Assembly (NCBI GenBank): GCA_003525045.1
Contig: DQGF01000573.1
Coordinates: 20,179-26,363, forward strand
DNA length: 6,185 nucleotides
From: Pseudomonas sp.
GTDB lineage: Bacteria; Pseudomonadota; Gammaproteobacteria; Pseudomonadales; Pseudomonadaceae
Direction: 5' to 3'
In this document: one piece after another, positions 1-6,185 of the stretch
Layout of the letters: every line of letters starts with the position of its first letter
How positions within the stretch are numbered: position 1 is the first letter of the stretch
Notes under the pieces: generated by a model
Told to the model about the DNA's origin: nothing
Seen by the model: the letters and a program-made list of their open reading frames with translations, nothing else
Databases searched by the model: none
Position numbers and translations under genes: made by a program

Positions 1-1
1 C

Positions 2-2833
2 CTCGAGCTGTCGCTGGATCTGCTGGAGCGCCTGTGCTTCGAGCCGCAACTGACCGGCTGGAACGGCATCGGTTTCGTGATCCAGGCTTACCAGAAGCGT
101 TGCCCGTATGTGATCGATTACGTGATCGACCTGGCTCGCCGCAGCCGTCATCGCCTGATGATCCGCCTGGTGAAAGGCGCGTACTGGGACAGCGAAATCA
201 AGCGCGCCCAGGTCGAAGGCCTGGAAGGCTATCCGGTCTACACCCGCAAGGTGTACACCGACGTGTCCTACATCGCCTGCGCCCGCAAACTGCTGTCGGT
301 GCCGGAAGTCATCTACCCGCAGTTCGCCACCCACAATGCCCACACCCTGTCGGCGATTTACCACATCGCCGGTCAGAACTATTACCCGGGTCAGTACGAG
401 TTCCAGTGTCTGCACGGCATGGGCGAACCACTGTACGAACAAGTTGTAGGCAAGGTTTCCGAAGGCAAGCTGAACCGTCCGTGCCGTGTGTACGCTCCGG
501 TCGGCACTCACGAAACGCTGCTGGCGTACCTGGTACGTCGCCTGCTGGAAAACGGCGCGAACACCTCGTTCGTCAACCGTATCGCCGACCAGTCCATTTC
601 GATTCAGGAGCTGGTGGCCGATCCAGTGGCCAGCATCGAGCAGATGGCGACGCAGGAAGGCGGCTTCGGCCTGCCGCACCCGCGTATCCCGCTGCCGCGT
701 GACCTGTATGGCGCCGAGCGCGCCAACTCCAGCGGCATCGACATGGCCAACGAACATCGTCTGGCTTCTCTGTCCTGCGCCCTGCTGGCCACCGCTCATA
801 ACCACTGGAAAGCTGCGCCGATGCTCGGTTGCGCGTCCAGCACCGAAACACCTGCGCCCGTGCTGAACCCGTCCGATCTGCGTGACGTGGTCGGCCATGT
901 ACAGGAAGCGACCATCGAAGACGTCGACCATGCGATCCAGTGCGCGCTGAATGCTGCGCCGATCTGGCAGGCCACTCCGCCGGCCGAACGCGCCGCAATT
1001 CTGGAGCGTGCCGCCGATTTGATGGAAGGCGAGATCCAGCCGTTGATGGGCCTGCTGGCTCGCGAAGCCGGCAAGACCTTCGCCAACGCCATCGCCGAAG
1101 TGCGTGAAGCCGTGGACTTCCTGCGTTACTACGCAGTGCAGGCGCGCAACGATTTCAGCAACGACGCCCACCGCCCGTTGGGTCCGGTGGTCTGCATCAG
1201 CCCGTGGAACTTCCCGCTGGCGATTTTCAGTGGCCAGGTCGCTGCGGCACTGGCTGCCGGTAACCCGGTGCTGGCCAAACCTGCGGAACAAACGCCGCTG
1301 GTGGCTGCTCAAGCTGTGCGTTTGCTGCTTGAAGCCGGGATCCCGGAAGGCGTGCTGCAACTGCTGCCGGGTCGCGGCGAAACCGTTGGCGCCCGTCTGG
1401 TCGGCGACGATCGGGTCAAAGGCGTGATGTTCACCGGTTCCACCGAAGTCGCTCGTTTGCTGCAACGCAACGTCGCCGGTCGTCTGGATGCCCAAGGCCG
1501 TCCGATTCCGCTGATCGCCGAAACCGGTGGCCAGAACGCGATGATCGTCGACTCCTCGGCACTGACCGAACAAGTGGTGATCGACGTCGTATCGTCGGCC
1601 TTCGACAGCGCCGGTCAACGTTGCTCGGCGCTGCGGGTCCTGTGCCTGCAGGAAGATTCCGCTGACCGTGTCATCGAAATGCTCAAAGGCGCCATGGCGG
1701 AATGCCGTCTCGGTAATCCAGAGCGCCTGTCCGTGGACATCGGTCCGGTAATCGACGCTGAAGCCAAGGCTGGCATCGAGAAGCATATCCAGGCCATGCG
1801 CGACAAAGGTCGCAACGTGTATCAGGTGGCGATCGCCAATAGCGAAGAAGTCAAACGCGGCACCTTCGTGATGCCGACCCTGATCGAACTGGAAAGCTTC
1901 GACGAGCTGCAGCGGGAGATCTTCGGTCCGGTGCTGCACGTCGTTCGCTACAAGCGCAAAGATATCGATCAATTGATCGGTCAGATCAACGCTTCCGGCT
2001 ACGGCCTGACCCTGGGCGTGCACACCCGCATCGACGAGACCATCGCCAAGGTGATCGACAACGTCAATGCCGGTAACGTCTATGTGAACCGCAACATCGT
2101 GGGTGCCGTGGTTGGCGTGCAACCGTTCGGCGGCGAAGGCCTGTCGGGTACTGGCCCGAAAGCCGGTGGTCCGCTGTACCTGTACCGTCTGCTGTCGACA
2201 CGTCCTACCGATGCGATCGAACAATCCTTCGCTCGCGGCGACGCCATCGCTGCACCGGATGTCCGTCTGCGTGATGCCATGAGCAAACCGCTGACAGCGC
2301 TGAAGGCTTGGGCCGACAGCAACAAGTTCGCTGACCTGAGCACCCTCTGCGTGCAGTTCGCGGCGCAATCGCAAAGCGGGATCACCCGTGTCCTGGCGGG
2401 CCCGACCGGCGAGCGTAACAGCTACGCCATCCTGCCCCGCGAACACGTGCTGTGCCTGGCGGAGGTCGAAGGCGATCTGCTGACCCAACTGGCGGCGGTA
2501 TTGGCCGTCGGCGGTTCGGCGGTTTGGCCGGAAGCTGAATTGACCAAGGCACTGTTTGCACGTTTGCCGAAGGAAATTCAGGCGAAGATCAAGTTGGTTT
2601 CCGACTGGAGCAAGGACGAAGTGGTGTTTGATGCGGTTCTGCATCATGGCCATTCCGACCAGCTGCGTGCGGTTTGCCAGCAGGTGGCCAAGCGTGCTGG
2701 GGCCATCGTTGGGGTTCATGGTTTGTCGCAGGGCGAAACCAGCATTGCGCTGGAGCGTCTGGTGATCGAGCGTGCGTTGAGCGTTAACACCGCAGCGGCG
2801 GGTGGTAACGCCAGCCTGATGACGATCGGTTAA
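2..2833 (+). CDS. putA: Bifunctional proline dehydrogenase / L-glutamate gamma-semialdehyde dehydrogenase PutA, 5'-truncated by the window edge
   Basis: PutA oxidises proline to pyrroline-5-carboxylate with FAD, then oxidises glutamate semialdehyde to glutamate with NAD+; it works at the inner-membrane face and passes electrons to quinone. The reading frame is open from base 2 and gives 943 residues. The proline dehydrogenase barrel occupies fragment residues 1 to about 235, with RLVKGAYWDSEIKRAQ and the substrate-carboxylate arginine pair R179-R180 in YLVRRLLENGANTSF. The aldehyde dehydrogenase part shows SPWNFP (400-405), FTGSTE (477-482), catalytic Glu507 in AETGGQN and catalytic Cys541 in GQRCSALR. 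The protein ends in the conserved GGNASLMTIG. From memory, E. coli equivalents Glu883, Cys917 and R555/R556 all lie 376 higher, so about 376 N-terminal residues are missing. These would hold any ribbon-helix-helix DNA-binding domain, so whether this PutA also represses put genes cannot be judged. No frameshift or lost catalytic residue is seen. Confidence 0.97.
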   Translation, partial: LELSLDLLERLCFEPQLTGWNGIGFVIQAYQKRCPYVIDYVIDLARRSRHRLMIRLVKGAYWDSEIKRAQVEGLEGYPVYTRKVYTDVSYIACARKLLSVPEVIYPQFATHNAHTLSAIYHIAGQNYYPGQYEFQCLHGMGEPLYEQVVGKVSEGKLNRPCRVYAPVGTHETLLAYLVRRLLENGANTSFVNRIADQSISIQELVADPVASIEQMATQEGGFGLPHPRIPLPRDLYGAERANSSGIDMANEHRLASLSCALLATAHNHWKAAPMLGCASSTETPAPVLNPSDLRDVVGHVQEATIEDVDHAIQCALNAAPIWQATPPAERAAILERAADLMEGEIQPLMGLLAREAGKTFANAIAEVREAVDFLRYYAVQARNDFSNDAHRPLGPVVCISPWNFPLAIFSGQVAAALAAGNPVLAKPAEQTPLVAAQAVRLLLEAGIPEGVLQLLPGRGETVGARLVGDDRVKGVMFTGSTEVARLLQRNVAGRLDAQGRPIPLIAETGGQNAMIVDSSALTEQVVIDVVSSAFDSAGQRCSALRVLCLQEDSADRVIEMLKGAMAECRLGNPERLSVDIGPVIDAEAKAGIEKHIQAMRDKGRNVYQVAIANSEEVKRGTFVMPTLIELESFDELQREIFGPVLHVVRYKRKDIDQLIGQINASGYGLTLGVHTRIDETIAKVIDNVNAGNVYVNRNIVGAVVGVQPFGGEGLSGTGPKAGGPLYLYRLLSTRPTDAIEQSFARGDAIAAPDVRLRDAMSKPLTALKAWADSNKFADLSTLCVQFAAQSQSGITRVLAGPTGERNSYAILPREHVLCLAEVEGDLLTQLAAVLAVGGSAVWPEAELTKALFARLPKEIQAKIKLVSDWSKDEVVFDAVLHHGHSDQLRAVCQQVAKRAGAIVGVHGLSQGETSIALERLVIERALSVNTAAAGGNASLMTIG

Positions 2834-2834
2834 A

Positions 2835-2934
2835 AACAGCTGCAAGTTTCAAGCTTCAAGCTGCAAGTAAAAGCAGTTGCGAACTCCGCAACCTGCTCTT
2901 CCTTGCAGCTTGAAACTTGCGGCTTGCAACTGCT
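2835..2934. repeat. Nested imperfect inverted repeat made of 7-nt units, downstream of putA
   Basis: Two 33-nt arms (2835-2867 and 2902-2934) are reverse complements at 27 of 33 positions. Each arm is four tandem 7-nt units. The left arm reads CAAGTTT, CAAGCTT, CAAGCTG, CAAGTAA (2843-2870), and the right arm reads CTTGCAG, CTTGAAA, CTTGCGG, CTTGCAA (2902-2929). The 34-nt spacer holds an inner hairpin, AGCAGTTGCG (2872-2881) with CGCAACCTGCT (2887-2897), which has a one-base bulge. It starts one base after the putA stop codon, so the putA transcript would fold into a large cruciform-like stem. This may protect the 3' end or slow polymerase, but no T-run follows it, so it is not a classical intrinsic terminator. 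CAAGCTT-rich repeats of this kind are common between Pseudomonas genes; that statement is from memory. Confidence 0.8.
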
Positions 2935-2961
2935 CCTCTATCACCCTCATCAATCATCCTG

Positions 2962-2989
2962 TTCACCCCGCCCTGCCCACGCCTAGACT
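2962..2989 (+). promoter_or_regulatory. Candidate sigma70 promoter for the acyl-CoA dehydrogenase gene
   Basis: TTCACC (2962-2967) and TAGACT (2984-2989) are separated by 16 bases and lie about 30 bases before the start codon, in the only non-repeat sequence between putA and the next gene. Both boxes are imperfect matches to TTGACA and TATAAT. The call rests on placement as much as on sequence. No operator could be identified. Confidence 0.3.
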
Positions 2990-3018
2990 CGGTCCATTCC
3001 AAAAAAAGGTAGGCCGCC

Positions 3019-4821
3019 ATGTCCGAGACGTTGCTCAGTTCCCGCAATCTGGCTTTCGAGCTGTACGAAGTCCTCGATGCCGAAGGCCTGACCCAGCGCG
3101 AGCGTTTCGCCGAGCACAACCGCGAGACGTTCGACGCCGCCATCGGCACCGCCCGCAGCATCGCCGAAAAGTTCTTCGCCCCGCACAACCGCAAGAACGA
3201 CGAGAACGAACCGCGCTACGAAGACGGTCAGGCGATTCTGATTCCGGAAGTGAAACCGGCGGTGGATGCCTTCCTCGAAGCCGGTTTCCTCAATGCGGCG
3301 CGCAGTTTCGATGCGGGCGGCATGCAGCTTCCTACACTGTTGTCCCAGGCCTGTTTTGCACACTTTCAATCGGCCAACGCGGCATCGACGTCCTACCCGT
3401 TCCTGACCATGGGCGCGGCCAACCTGATTGAAAGCTTCGGTACCGATGAGCAGAAGCAGCGCTTCCTGCAGCCGATGATCGACGGCCGCTTCTTCGGCAC
3501 CATGGCACTGACCGAACCCCATGCCGGTTCGTCGTTGTCGGATATTCGTACACGCGCCGAGCCGGTATCCGACGGTACCTATCGACTCAAGGGCAACAAG
3601 ATCTTCATTTCCGGCGGCGATCATCCACTGTCGGAAAACATCGTGCATATGGTGCTGGCCAAGTTGCCGGACGCCCCGGCCGGAGTGAAGGGAATTTCGC
3701 TGTTTATCGTGCCCAAGTTTCTGGTCAACGACGACGGCAGCCTCGGCAAACGCAATGACGTGTTGTTGGCAGGCTTGTTCCATAAGATGGGCTGGCGCGG
3801 CACGACGTCCACCGCGCTCAACTTCGGTGACAACGGGGAGTGTGTCGGCTATCTGGTGGGCAAGCCGCATCATGGTTTGAGCTACATGTTCCAGATGATG
3901 AACGAGGCGCGGATCGGCGTCGGCATGGGTGCGGTGATGCTCGGTTACGCCGGTTACCTTTATTCGCTGGAATATGCCCGCGAACGTCCGCAAGGTCGTG
4001 TGCCGGACAGCAAAGATCCGAACACCGCGCCGGTGGCGATCATTCAGCACGCCGATGTCAAACGCATGTTGCTGACCCAAAAAGCCTACGTGGAAGGTTC
4101 GTTCGACCTCGGTCTGTACGCGGCACGGCTGTTCGATGACACCACAACGCTGGAGACTGACGTCGAACGCAAGCACGCCCATGAACTACTGGACTTGCTG
4201 ACGCCGATCGTAAAATCCTGGCCGTCGGAGTTTTGTCTGAAGGCCAACGAACTGGCGATCCAGATTCTTGGCGGTCACGGCTATACCCGCGAATATCCGG
4301 TGGAGCAGTATTACCGCGACAACCGCCTGAATCCGATCCATGAAGGCACTCATGGCATTCAGTCGCTGGACTTGCTGGGGCGCAAACTGGCGCAGAACGG
4401 TGGTGCGGGGCTCAAGCAATTGATCCGCTTGATTGCCGGCACTGCCGAACGCGCGCAGGCGCATGAGTCGCTGACCGCGTTGCGTGAACCCTTGGAGAAA
4501 CTGGTGGCGCGCCTGCAGACAGTGACCATCGGCCTGCTGACGGATCTGGGGCAAGGCAAGGTCAACAGCAGCCTGGCAAATTCGGCGCTGTACCTGAAAG
4601 TATTCGGGCACACGGTGATTGGCTGGCGCTGGCTGGAACAGGCGATCCGCGCCGAGGAGGGATTGGCCAAGGGCAATGCGGCGGATGTGAGCTTCTATAA
4701 AGGCAAGCTGCAGGCGGCGCGGTATTTCCTGACGTGGGAAGTGCCGGGTTGCCACCATGAGCTGGCAATTCTAGAGGCGCGGGATGATGTCTGTTTGGGG
4801 ATGCAGGATGAGTGGTTCTAG
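3019..4821 (+). CDS. Acyl-CoA dehydrogenase, long subfamily with extra C-terminal domain (DmdC/FadE-like)
   Basis: This is a complete 600-aa FAD enzyme expected to introduce the alpha-beta double bond into an acyl-CoA thioester and pass electrons to electron-transfer flavoprotein. The N-terminal ~90 residues form the extra segment typical of this subfamily. The first family signature is GTMALTEPHAGSS (160-172), followed by the FAD-contact stretch KGNKIFISGGDH. The second region is QILGGHGYTREYPVEQYYRD (415-434). The expected catalytic base is Glu442 in IHEGTHGIQ. Residues from about 470 to the end form the Acyl-CoA_dh_C-type helical domain, ending in CLGMQDEWF. Ordinary acyl-CoA dehydrogenases are about 380-400 aa, so the length points to the group containing 3-methylmercaptopropionyl-CoA dehydrogenase; members are often labelled DmdC without proof, and the substrate here is unknown. 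AAGG at 3006-3009 lies nine bases before the ATG and supports this start. A putA neighbour of this kind is, from memory, also seen in P. putida. Regulation cannot be read from the sequence. Confidence 0.93.
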   Translation: MSETLLSSRNLAFELYEVLDAEGLTQRERFAEHNRETFDAAIGTARSIAEKFFAPHNRKNDENEPRYEDGQAILIPEVKPAVDAFLEAGFLNAARSFDAGGMQLPTLLSQACFAHFQSANAASTSYPFLTMGAANLIESFGTDEQKQRFLQPMIDGRFFGTMALTEPHAGSSLSDIRTRAEPVSDGTYRLKGNKIFISGGDHPLSENIVHMVLAKLPDAPAGVKGISLFIVPKFLVNDDGSLGKRNDVLLAGLFHKMGWRGTTSTALNFGDNGECVGYLVGKPHHGLSYMFQMMNEARIGVGMGAVMLGYAGYLYSLEYARERPQGRVPDSKDPNTAPVAIIQHADVKRMLLTQKAYVEGSFDLGLYAARLFDDTTTLETDVERKHAHELLDLLTPIVKSWPSEFCLKANELAIQILGGHGYTREYPVEQYYRDNRLNPIHEGTHGIQSLDLLGRKLAQNGGAGLKQLIRLIAGTAERAQAHESLTALREPLEKLVARLQTVTIGLLTDLGQGKVNSSLANSALYLKVFGHTVIGWRWLEQAIRAEEGLAKGNAADVSFYKGKLQAARYFLTWEVPGCHHELAILEARDDVCLGMQDEWF

Positions 4822-4850
4822 CCAGAGCCTTGTGGTGCAGCTGAAATCCA

Positions 4851-4931
4851 TTCGCGAGCAGGCTCGCTCCCACATTTGAATGCGTCGTCTGGTCGGACGC
4901 GAATCACAGTGGGAGCGAGCCTGCTCGCGAA
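4851..4931. repeat. REPIN: inverted pair of REP elements between convergent genes
   Basis: Two 23-nt arms (4851-4873 and 4909-4931) are perfect reverse complements. Each contains the REP palindrome GCGAGC-AG-GCTCGC (first copy 4854-4867) or its complement, next to a GGGAGCGAG-type flank. The 35-nt spacer holds a smaller inverted repeat, GCGTC (4882-4886) with GACGC (4896-4900). This is the standard REP doublet of fluorescent pseudomonads, a non-autonomous element mobilised by RAYT (IS200/IS605-like) transposases encoded elsewhere. It lies between the 3' ends of two convergent genes, a typical site, and may stop transcription from both sides because neither gene has another visible terminator. 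Confidence 0.92.
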
Positions 4932-5035
4932 GAGGCCGGCAAAGACAACACATCAGCTCCGCTTAAACCCAGATAGTCCTGCCGATTGCATACAACTAAA
5001 ACGGCAACTTATTCTTTGGTTGTGCGCAAAGCCGA

Positions 5036-5338
5036 TCAGGCCTGATTGATCGTCTTGGAGATCACTTCAACCGTGGCGCTGACTTGCTCTTGGTAACGGT
5101 CGAGTTCCTGCTTGTGCTGTTTCTTCATTTCAATCTGCTGGGAGCACAAATTCATCGCGGCCAGCACCAGCAGCCGGTCACCGATCAGCGTCGGGTACTT
5201 CCTTTTGGTGTCGGCCAGGGCAGCCTTCAACATCAACGCGGCGTCCAGCAGGGTTTGCTCTTCCCCGGCCGGCGCCCTGATCGAATAGTCCTCCCCCAGG
5301 ATCGAGACGACTTTTACCCCTGCGGCGCCGTGATTCAT
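5036..5338 (-). CDS. zapA: ZapA-like cell division protein (FtsZ-ring associated)
   Basis: This 100-aa protein has the ZapA layout. An N-terminal beta-rich head (VKVVSILGEDYSIRAP, from residue 8) leads to EEQTLLDAALMLKAALADTK and then the family core GDRLLVLAAMNL. From about residue 65 a charged, Q/E/K-rich helix is likely to form the coiled coil by which ZapA tetramerises. ZapA family proteins bind FtsZ in the cytoplasm and bundle protofilaments at the division site. The gene's ATG overlaps the stop codon of the upstream coiled-coil gene by four bases (ATGA), and no good ribosome binding site precedes it, so translation is probably coupled. The sequence departs clearly from the P. aeruginosa zapA product as I remember it, and neither 6S RNA nor a cyclo-ligase gene follows. 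It may therefore be a second, divergent ZapA; family assignment is firmer than orthology to canonical zapA. Confidence 0.8.
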   Translation of the reverse strand: MNHGAAGVKVVSILGEDYSIRAPAGEEQTLLDAALMLKAALADTKRKYPTLIGDRLLVLAAMNLCSQQIEMKKQHKQELDRYQEQVSATVEVISKTINQA

Positions 5339-5565
5339 GCGCTGACAGGGCCGGCGCTGACGCGCTCAACCAAGGCCTGGATGCGGGCCGTGGTGGCGCC
5401 TTGTTTCTCTTCCTGTTCCATCAGGCTCAATTGCAGGCTTTCGTTTTCGTCCTTGGCCTGTGCCAGTTCTGCGCTCAGGGCTTGGTTGGTGCCGAGCAGG
5501 GTCTGATTCTGTTGCACCAGATCGCTGACCAGCTGTTCCAGTTGACTTAGGGATGCTTCCAACAT
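5335..5565 (-). CDS. Small coiled-coil protein, ZapB/TIGR02449-like
   Basis: The product is 76 aa and almost wholly coiled coil: leucines and other hydrophobics recur in heptads through LSQLEQLVSDLVQQNQTLLG and on to about residue 68, with many Gln and Glu and no transmembrane or signal segment. The ending ARIQALVERV resembles the ARTRVEAMI-type ending of the small protein usually encoded just before zapA in pseudomonads (TIGR02449, ZapB-like). Linkage to a zapA-like gene through a 4-bp overlap supports a partner role at the Z-ring, where ZapB-type coiled coils layer onto ZapA. The ATG at 5565-5563 is preceded by a weak purine stretch (TGGAAA). Coiled-coil similarity alone is poor evidence of homology, so function is inferred mainly from linkage. 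No clear promoter was found upstream. Confidence 0.75.
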   Translation of the reverse strand: MLEASLSQLEQLVSDLVQQNQTLLGTNQALSAELAQAKDENESLQLSLMEQEEKQGATTARIQALVERVSAGPVSA

Positions 5566-5795
5566 TTTGATTTCCAGGCATTTTCAAAGGGCGCGTACGA
5601 TAAAGAAAAGTCACCACGGATGCCAGGGTTATCCCGGCGCAAGGCCTTGATTTTGCTGGCGGGTGACCTTCCTCGCGAACTTTAAAGACTGTGAATGGCG
5701 AATCTGGTTCCTGCACTTCGTCGCCGGGACGGTTGTGCGACACAAAACGCCGGAACGATCGCCTCCCTTGAGCCTCCCCCTGCCACAAAACGTTT

Positions 5796-5826
5796 TTGAC
5801 ATCATCACATTTCAACAGGTTAGAAT
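5796..5826 (+). promoter_or_regulatory. Candidate sigma70 promoter for the antiporter gene
   Basis: A perfect -35 hexamer TTGACA (5796-5801) is followed after 19 bases by TAGAAT (5821-5826), which matches TATAAT at five of six positions. The spacing is two bases longer than ideal, which lowers confidence. Transcription would begin near 5833, leaving a leader of roughly 55 bases before the TTG start codon. Confidence 0.45.
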
Positions 5827-5874
5827 CGCTGGCACGCAGACTGCATGGTCAGTTTGTGCCCGCCTTTCAGCTTT

Positions 5875-5880
5875 CTGGAG
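5875..5880 (+). promoter_or_regulatory. Ribosome binding site that fixes the TTG start of cvrA
   Basis: CTGGAG ends eight bases before TTG at 5889-5891. No ATG or GTG in the same frame lies nearby upstream, and the protein aligns with its family from this first codon, so this site decides the start. Confidence 0.75.
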
Positions 5881-5888
5881 TACTGCCT

Positions 5889-6185
5889 TTGAATGCTACG
5901 ACCATCAACAGCCTGTTCTTGATCGGCGCGTTGCTGGTAGGTGCGAGCATTCTGGTGAGCTCACTTTCGTCCCGCCTCGGCATCCCGATTCTGGTGATTA
6001 TCCTGGCCGTGGGCATGTCGGCTGGCGTCGACGGCGCCGGCATTATTTTCAATAACTACCCGACGGCTTATCTAGTCGGCAACCTCGCGCTGGCCGTGAT
6101 CCTGCTCGATGGCGGGTTGCGGACACGGGTTTCCAGTTTCCGCGTGGCGTTGTGGCCTGCGCTATCCCTGGCTACGGTCGGGGTG
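5889..6185 (+). CDS. cvrA: K+/H+ antiporter CvrA/NhaP2 (CPA1 family), 3'-truncated by the window edge
   Basis: The first 99 codons are present and open to the window end. Translation gives [18 protein letters not shown], then [20 protein letters not shown], then [20 protein letters not shown] and [15 protein letters not shown]. This matches the start of E. coli CvrA (NhaP2) as I remember it ([49 protein letters not shown]). The protein is an inner-membrane cation/proton antiporter of the CPA1 family that exports K+ in exchange for protons. Three hydrophobic helices are visible at about residues 8-27, 30-48 and 60-77, with a fourth starting near 85. The start is TTG and would be missed by an ATG-only search. 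The ion-binding acidic residues and the C-terminal cytoplasmic regulatory domain lie outside the window. It faces away from the zap-like operon and is likely its own transcription unit. Confidence 0.92.
   Translation, partial: MNATTINSLFLIGALLVGASILVSSLSSRLGIPILVIILAVGMSAGVDGAGIIFNNYPTAYLVGNLALAVILLDGGLRTRVSSFRVALWPALSLATVGV

Larger units (their letters stand above)
5566..5888. other. Divergent intergenic region between the zap-like operon and the antiporter gene
   Basis: These 323 bases separate two divergent transcription units. No coding sequence is supported; open frames here are short, lack family motifs and overlap the flanking genes out of frame. The right part holds a candidate rightward promoter and the ribosome binding site of the antiporter gene. 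The middle holds a 10-nt direct repeat with one mismatch, CGCCGGGACG (5722-5731) and CGCCGGAACG (5748-5757), plus a short palindrome TGTGCGACACA (5735-5745) between them. I found no convincing leftward promoter for the zap-like pair, though one must exist here or use a non-consensus form. No RNA gene was recognised. Confidence 0.6.

Noticed and set aside
34..702. 222-aa plus-strand open frame overlapping putA
   Set aside because: It is out of frame with the intact PutA coding sequence and consists of low-complexity Arg/Pro/Gly-rich sequence, a frame shadow.
2835..2934. The inverted repeat after putA as a classical intrinsic terminator
   Set aside because: No T-run follows the right arm and the stem is far longer than usual, so it is listed as a repeat with a possible 3'-end role only.
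2983..4182. 399-aa open frame on the minus strand opposite the acyl-CoA dehydrogenase gene
   Set aside because: It lies antisense to a gene with clear family motifs, has a His/Arg/Gln-rich composition typical of the complement of high-GC coding DNA, and shows no recognisable domain.
4851..4931. REP arms as a minimal CRISPR array
   Set aside because: There are only two copies, in inverted orientation, each with an internal REP palindrome; no further repeats or cas genes are present.
5014..5031. Short hairpin CTTTG/CAAAG just after the ZapA-like stop codon, as a terminator
   Set aside because: The stem is only five pairs, AT-rich and not followed by a T-run on the transcribed strand.
4822..5035. 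Possible 6S RNA gene after the ZapA-like gene
   Set aside because: This is where ssrS would lie in the canonical zapA locus, but I see neither the long near-palindromic 6S fold nor recognisable Pseudomonas 6S sequence; much of the gap is the REPIN.
5366..5815. 149-aa minus-strand frame overlapping the coiled-coil gene and extending into the intergenic region
   Set aside because: It runs out of frame through the coiled-coil gene, has no family motif, and the alternative frame gives a clean heptad coiled coil coupled to the ZapA-like gene.
5663..6055. 130-aa plus-strand frame across the antiporter start
   Set aside because: It overlaps the CvrA frame, which has clear transmembrane and family similarity; this one is only a shadow.

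Overview
The window reads as ordinary chromosome of a fluorescent-group Pseudomonas. The evidence is a PutA of pseudomonad type, high-GC codon use, a REP doublet (REPIN) whose core is typical of that group, and cell-division and cation-antiporter genes that look gammaproteobacterial. I see no mobile-element genes, phage genes, CRISPR array, tRNA or rRNA.

Layout on the + strand. Positions 2-2833 hold the C-terminal ~943 residues of the bifunctional proline dehydrogenase / P5C dehydrogenase PutA, whose N-terminus lies outside the window. Positions 2834-3018 hold a ~100-nt nested inverted repeat built from 7-nt units, followed by a weak candidate promoter and a ribosome binding site. Positions 3019-4821 encode a complete 600-aa acyl-CoA dehydrogenase of the long subfamily that has an extra C-terminal domain.

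Positions 4822-5035 are the gap between convergent genes and carry a REPIN with perfect 23-bp arms. On the - strand, 5565 down to 5036, a small two-gene operon encodes a 76-aa coiled-coil protein (ZapB/TIGR02449-like) and a 100-aa ZapA-like protein, joined by a 4-bp stop/start overlap. Positions 5566-5888 are a divergent intergenic region with a candidate sigma70 promoter facing right. From 5889 to the window end is the start of a CvrA/NhaP2-type potassium/proton antiporter, which begins with TTG.

Functionally these are separate units. PutA converts proline to glutamate. The acyl-CoA dehydrogenase is a flavoenzyme that probably also feeds electrons to the respiratory chain, but its substrate is unknown. 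The Zap-like pair is expected to act on the FtsZ ring. The antiporter handles K+/H+ exchange at the inner membrane. The most interesting points are the Zap-like pair, which lacks the neighbours (6S RNA, 5-formyl-THF cyclo-ligase) usually found beside gammaproteobacterial zapA and looks divergent in sequence, and the two intergenic repeats, which share a nested-hairpin design. I found no convincing evidence of an undescribed multi-gene system.
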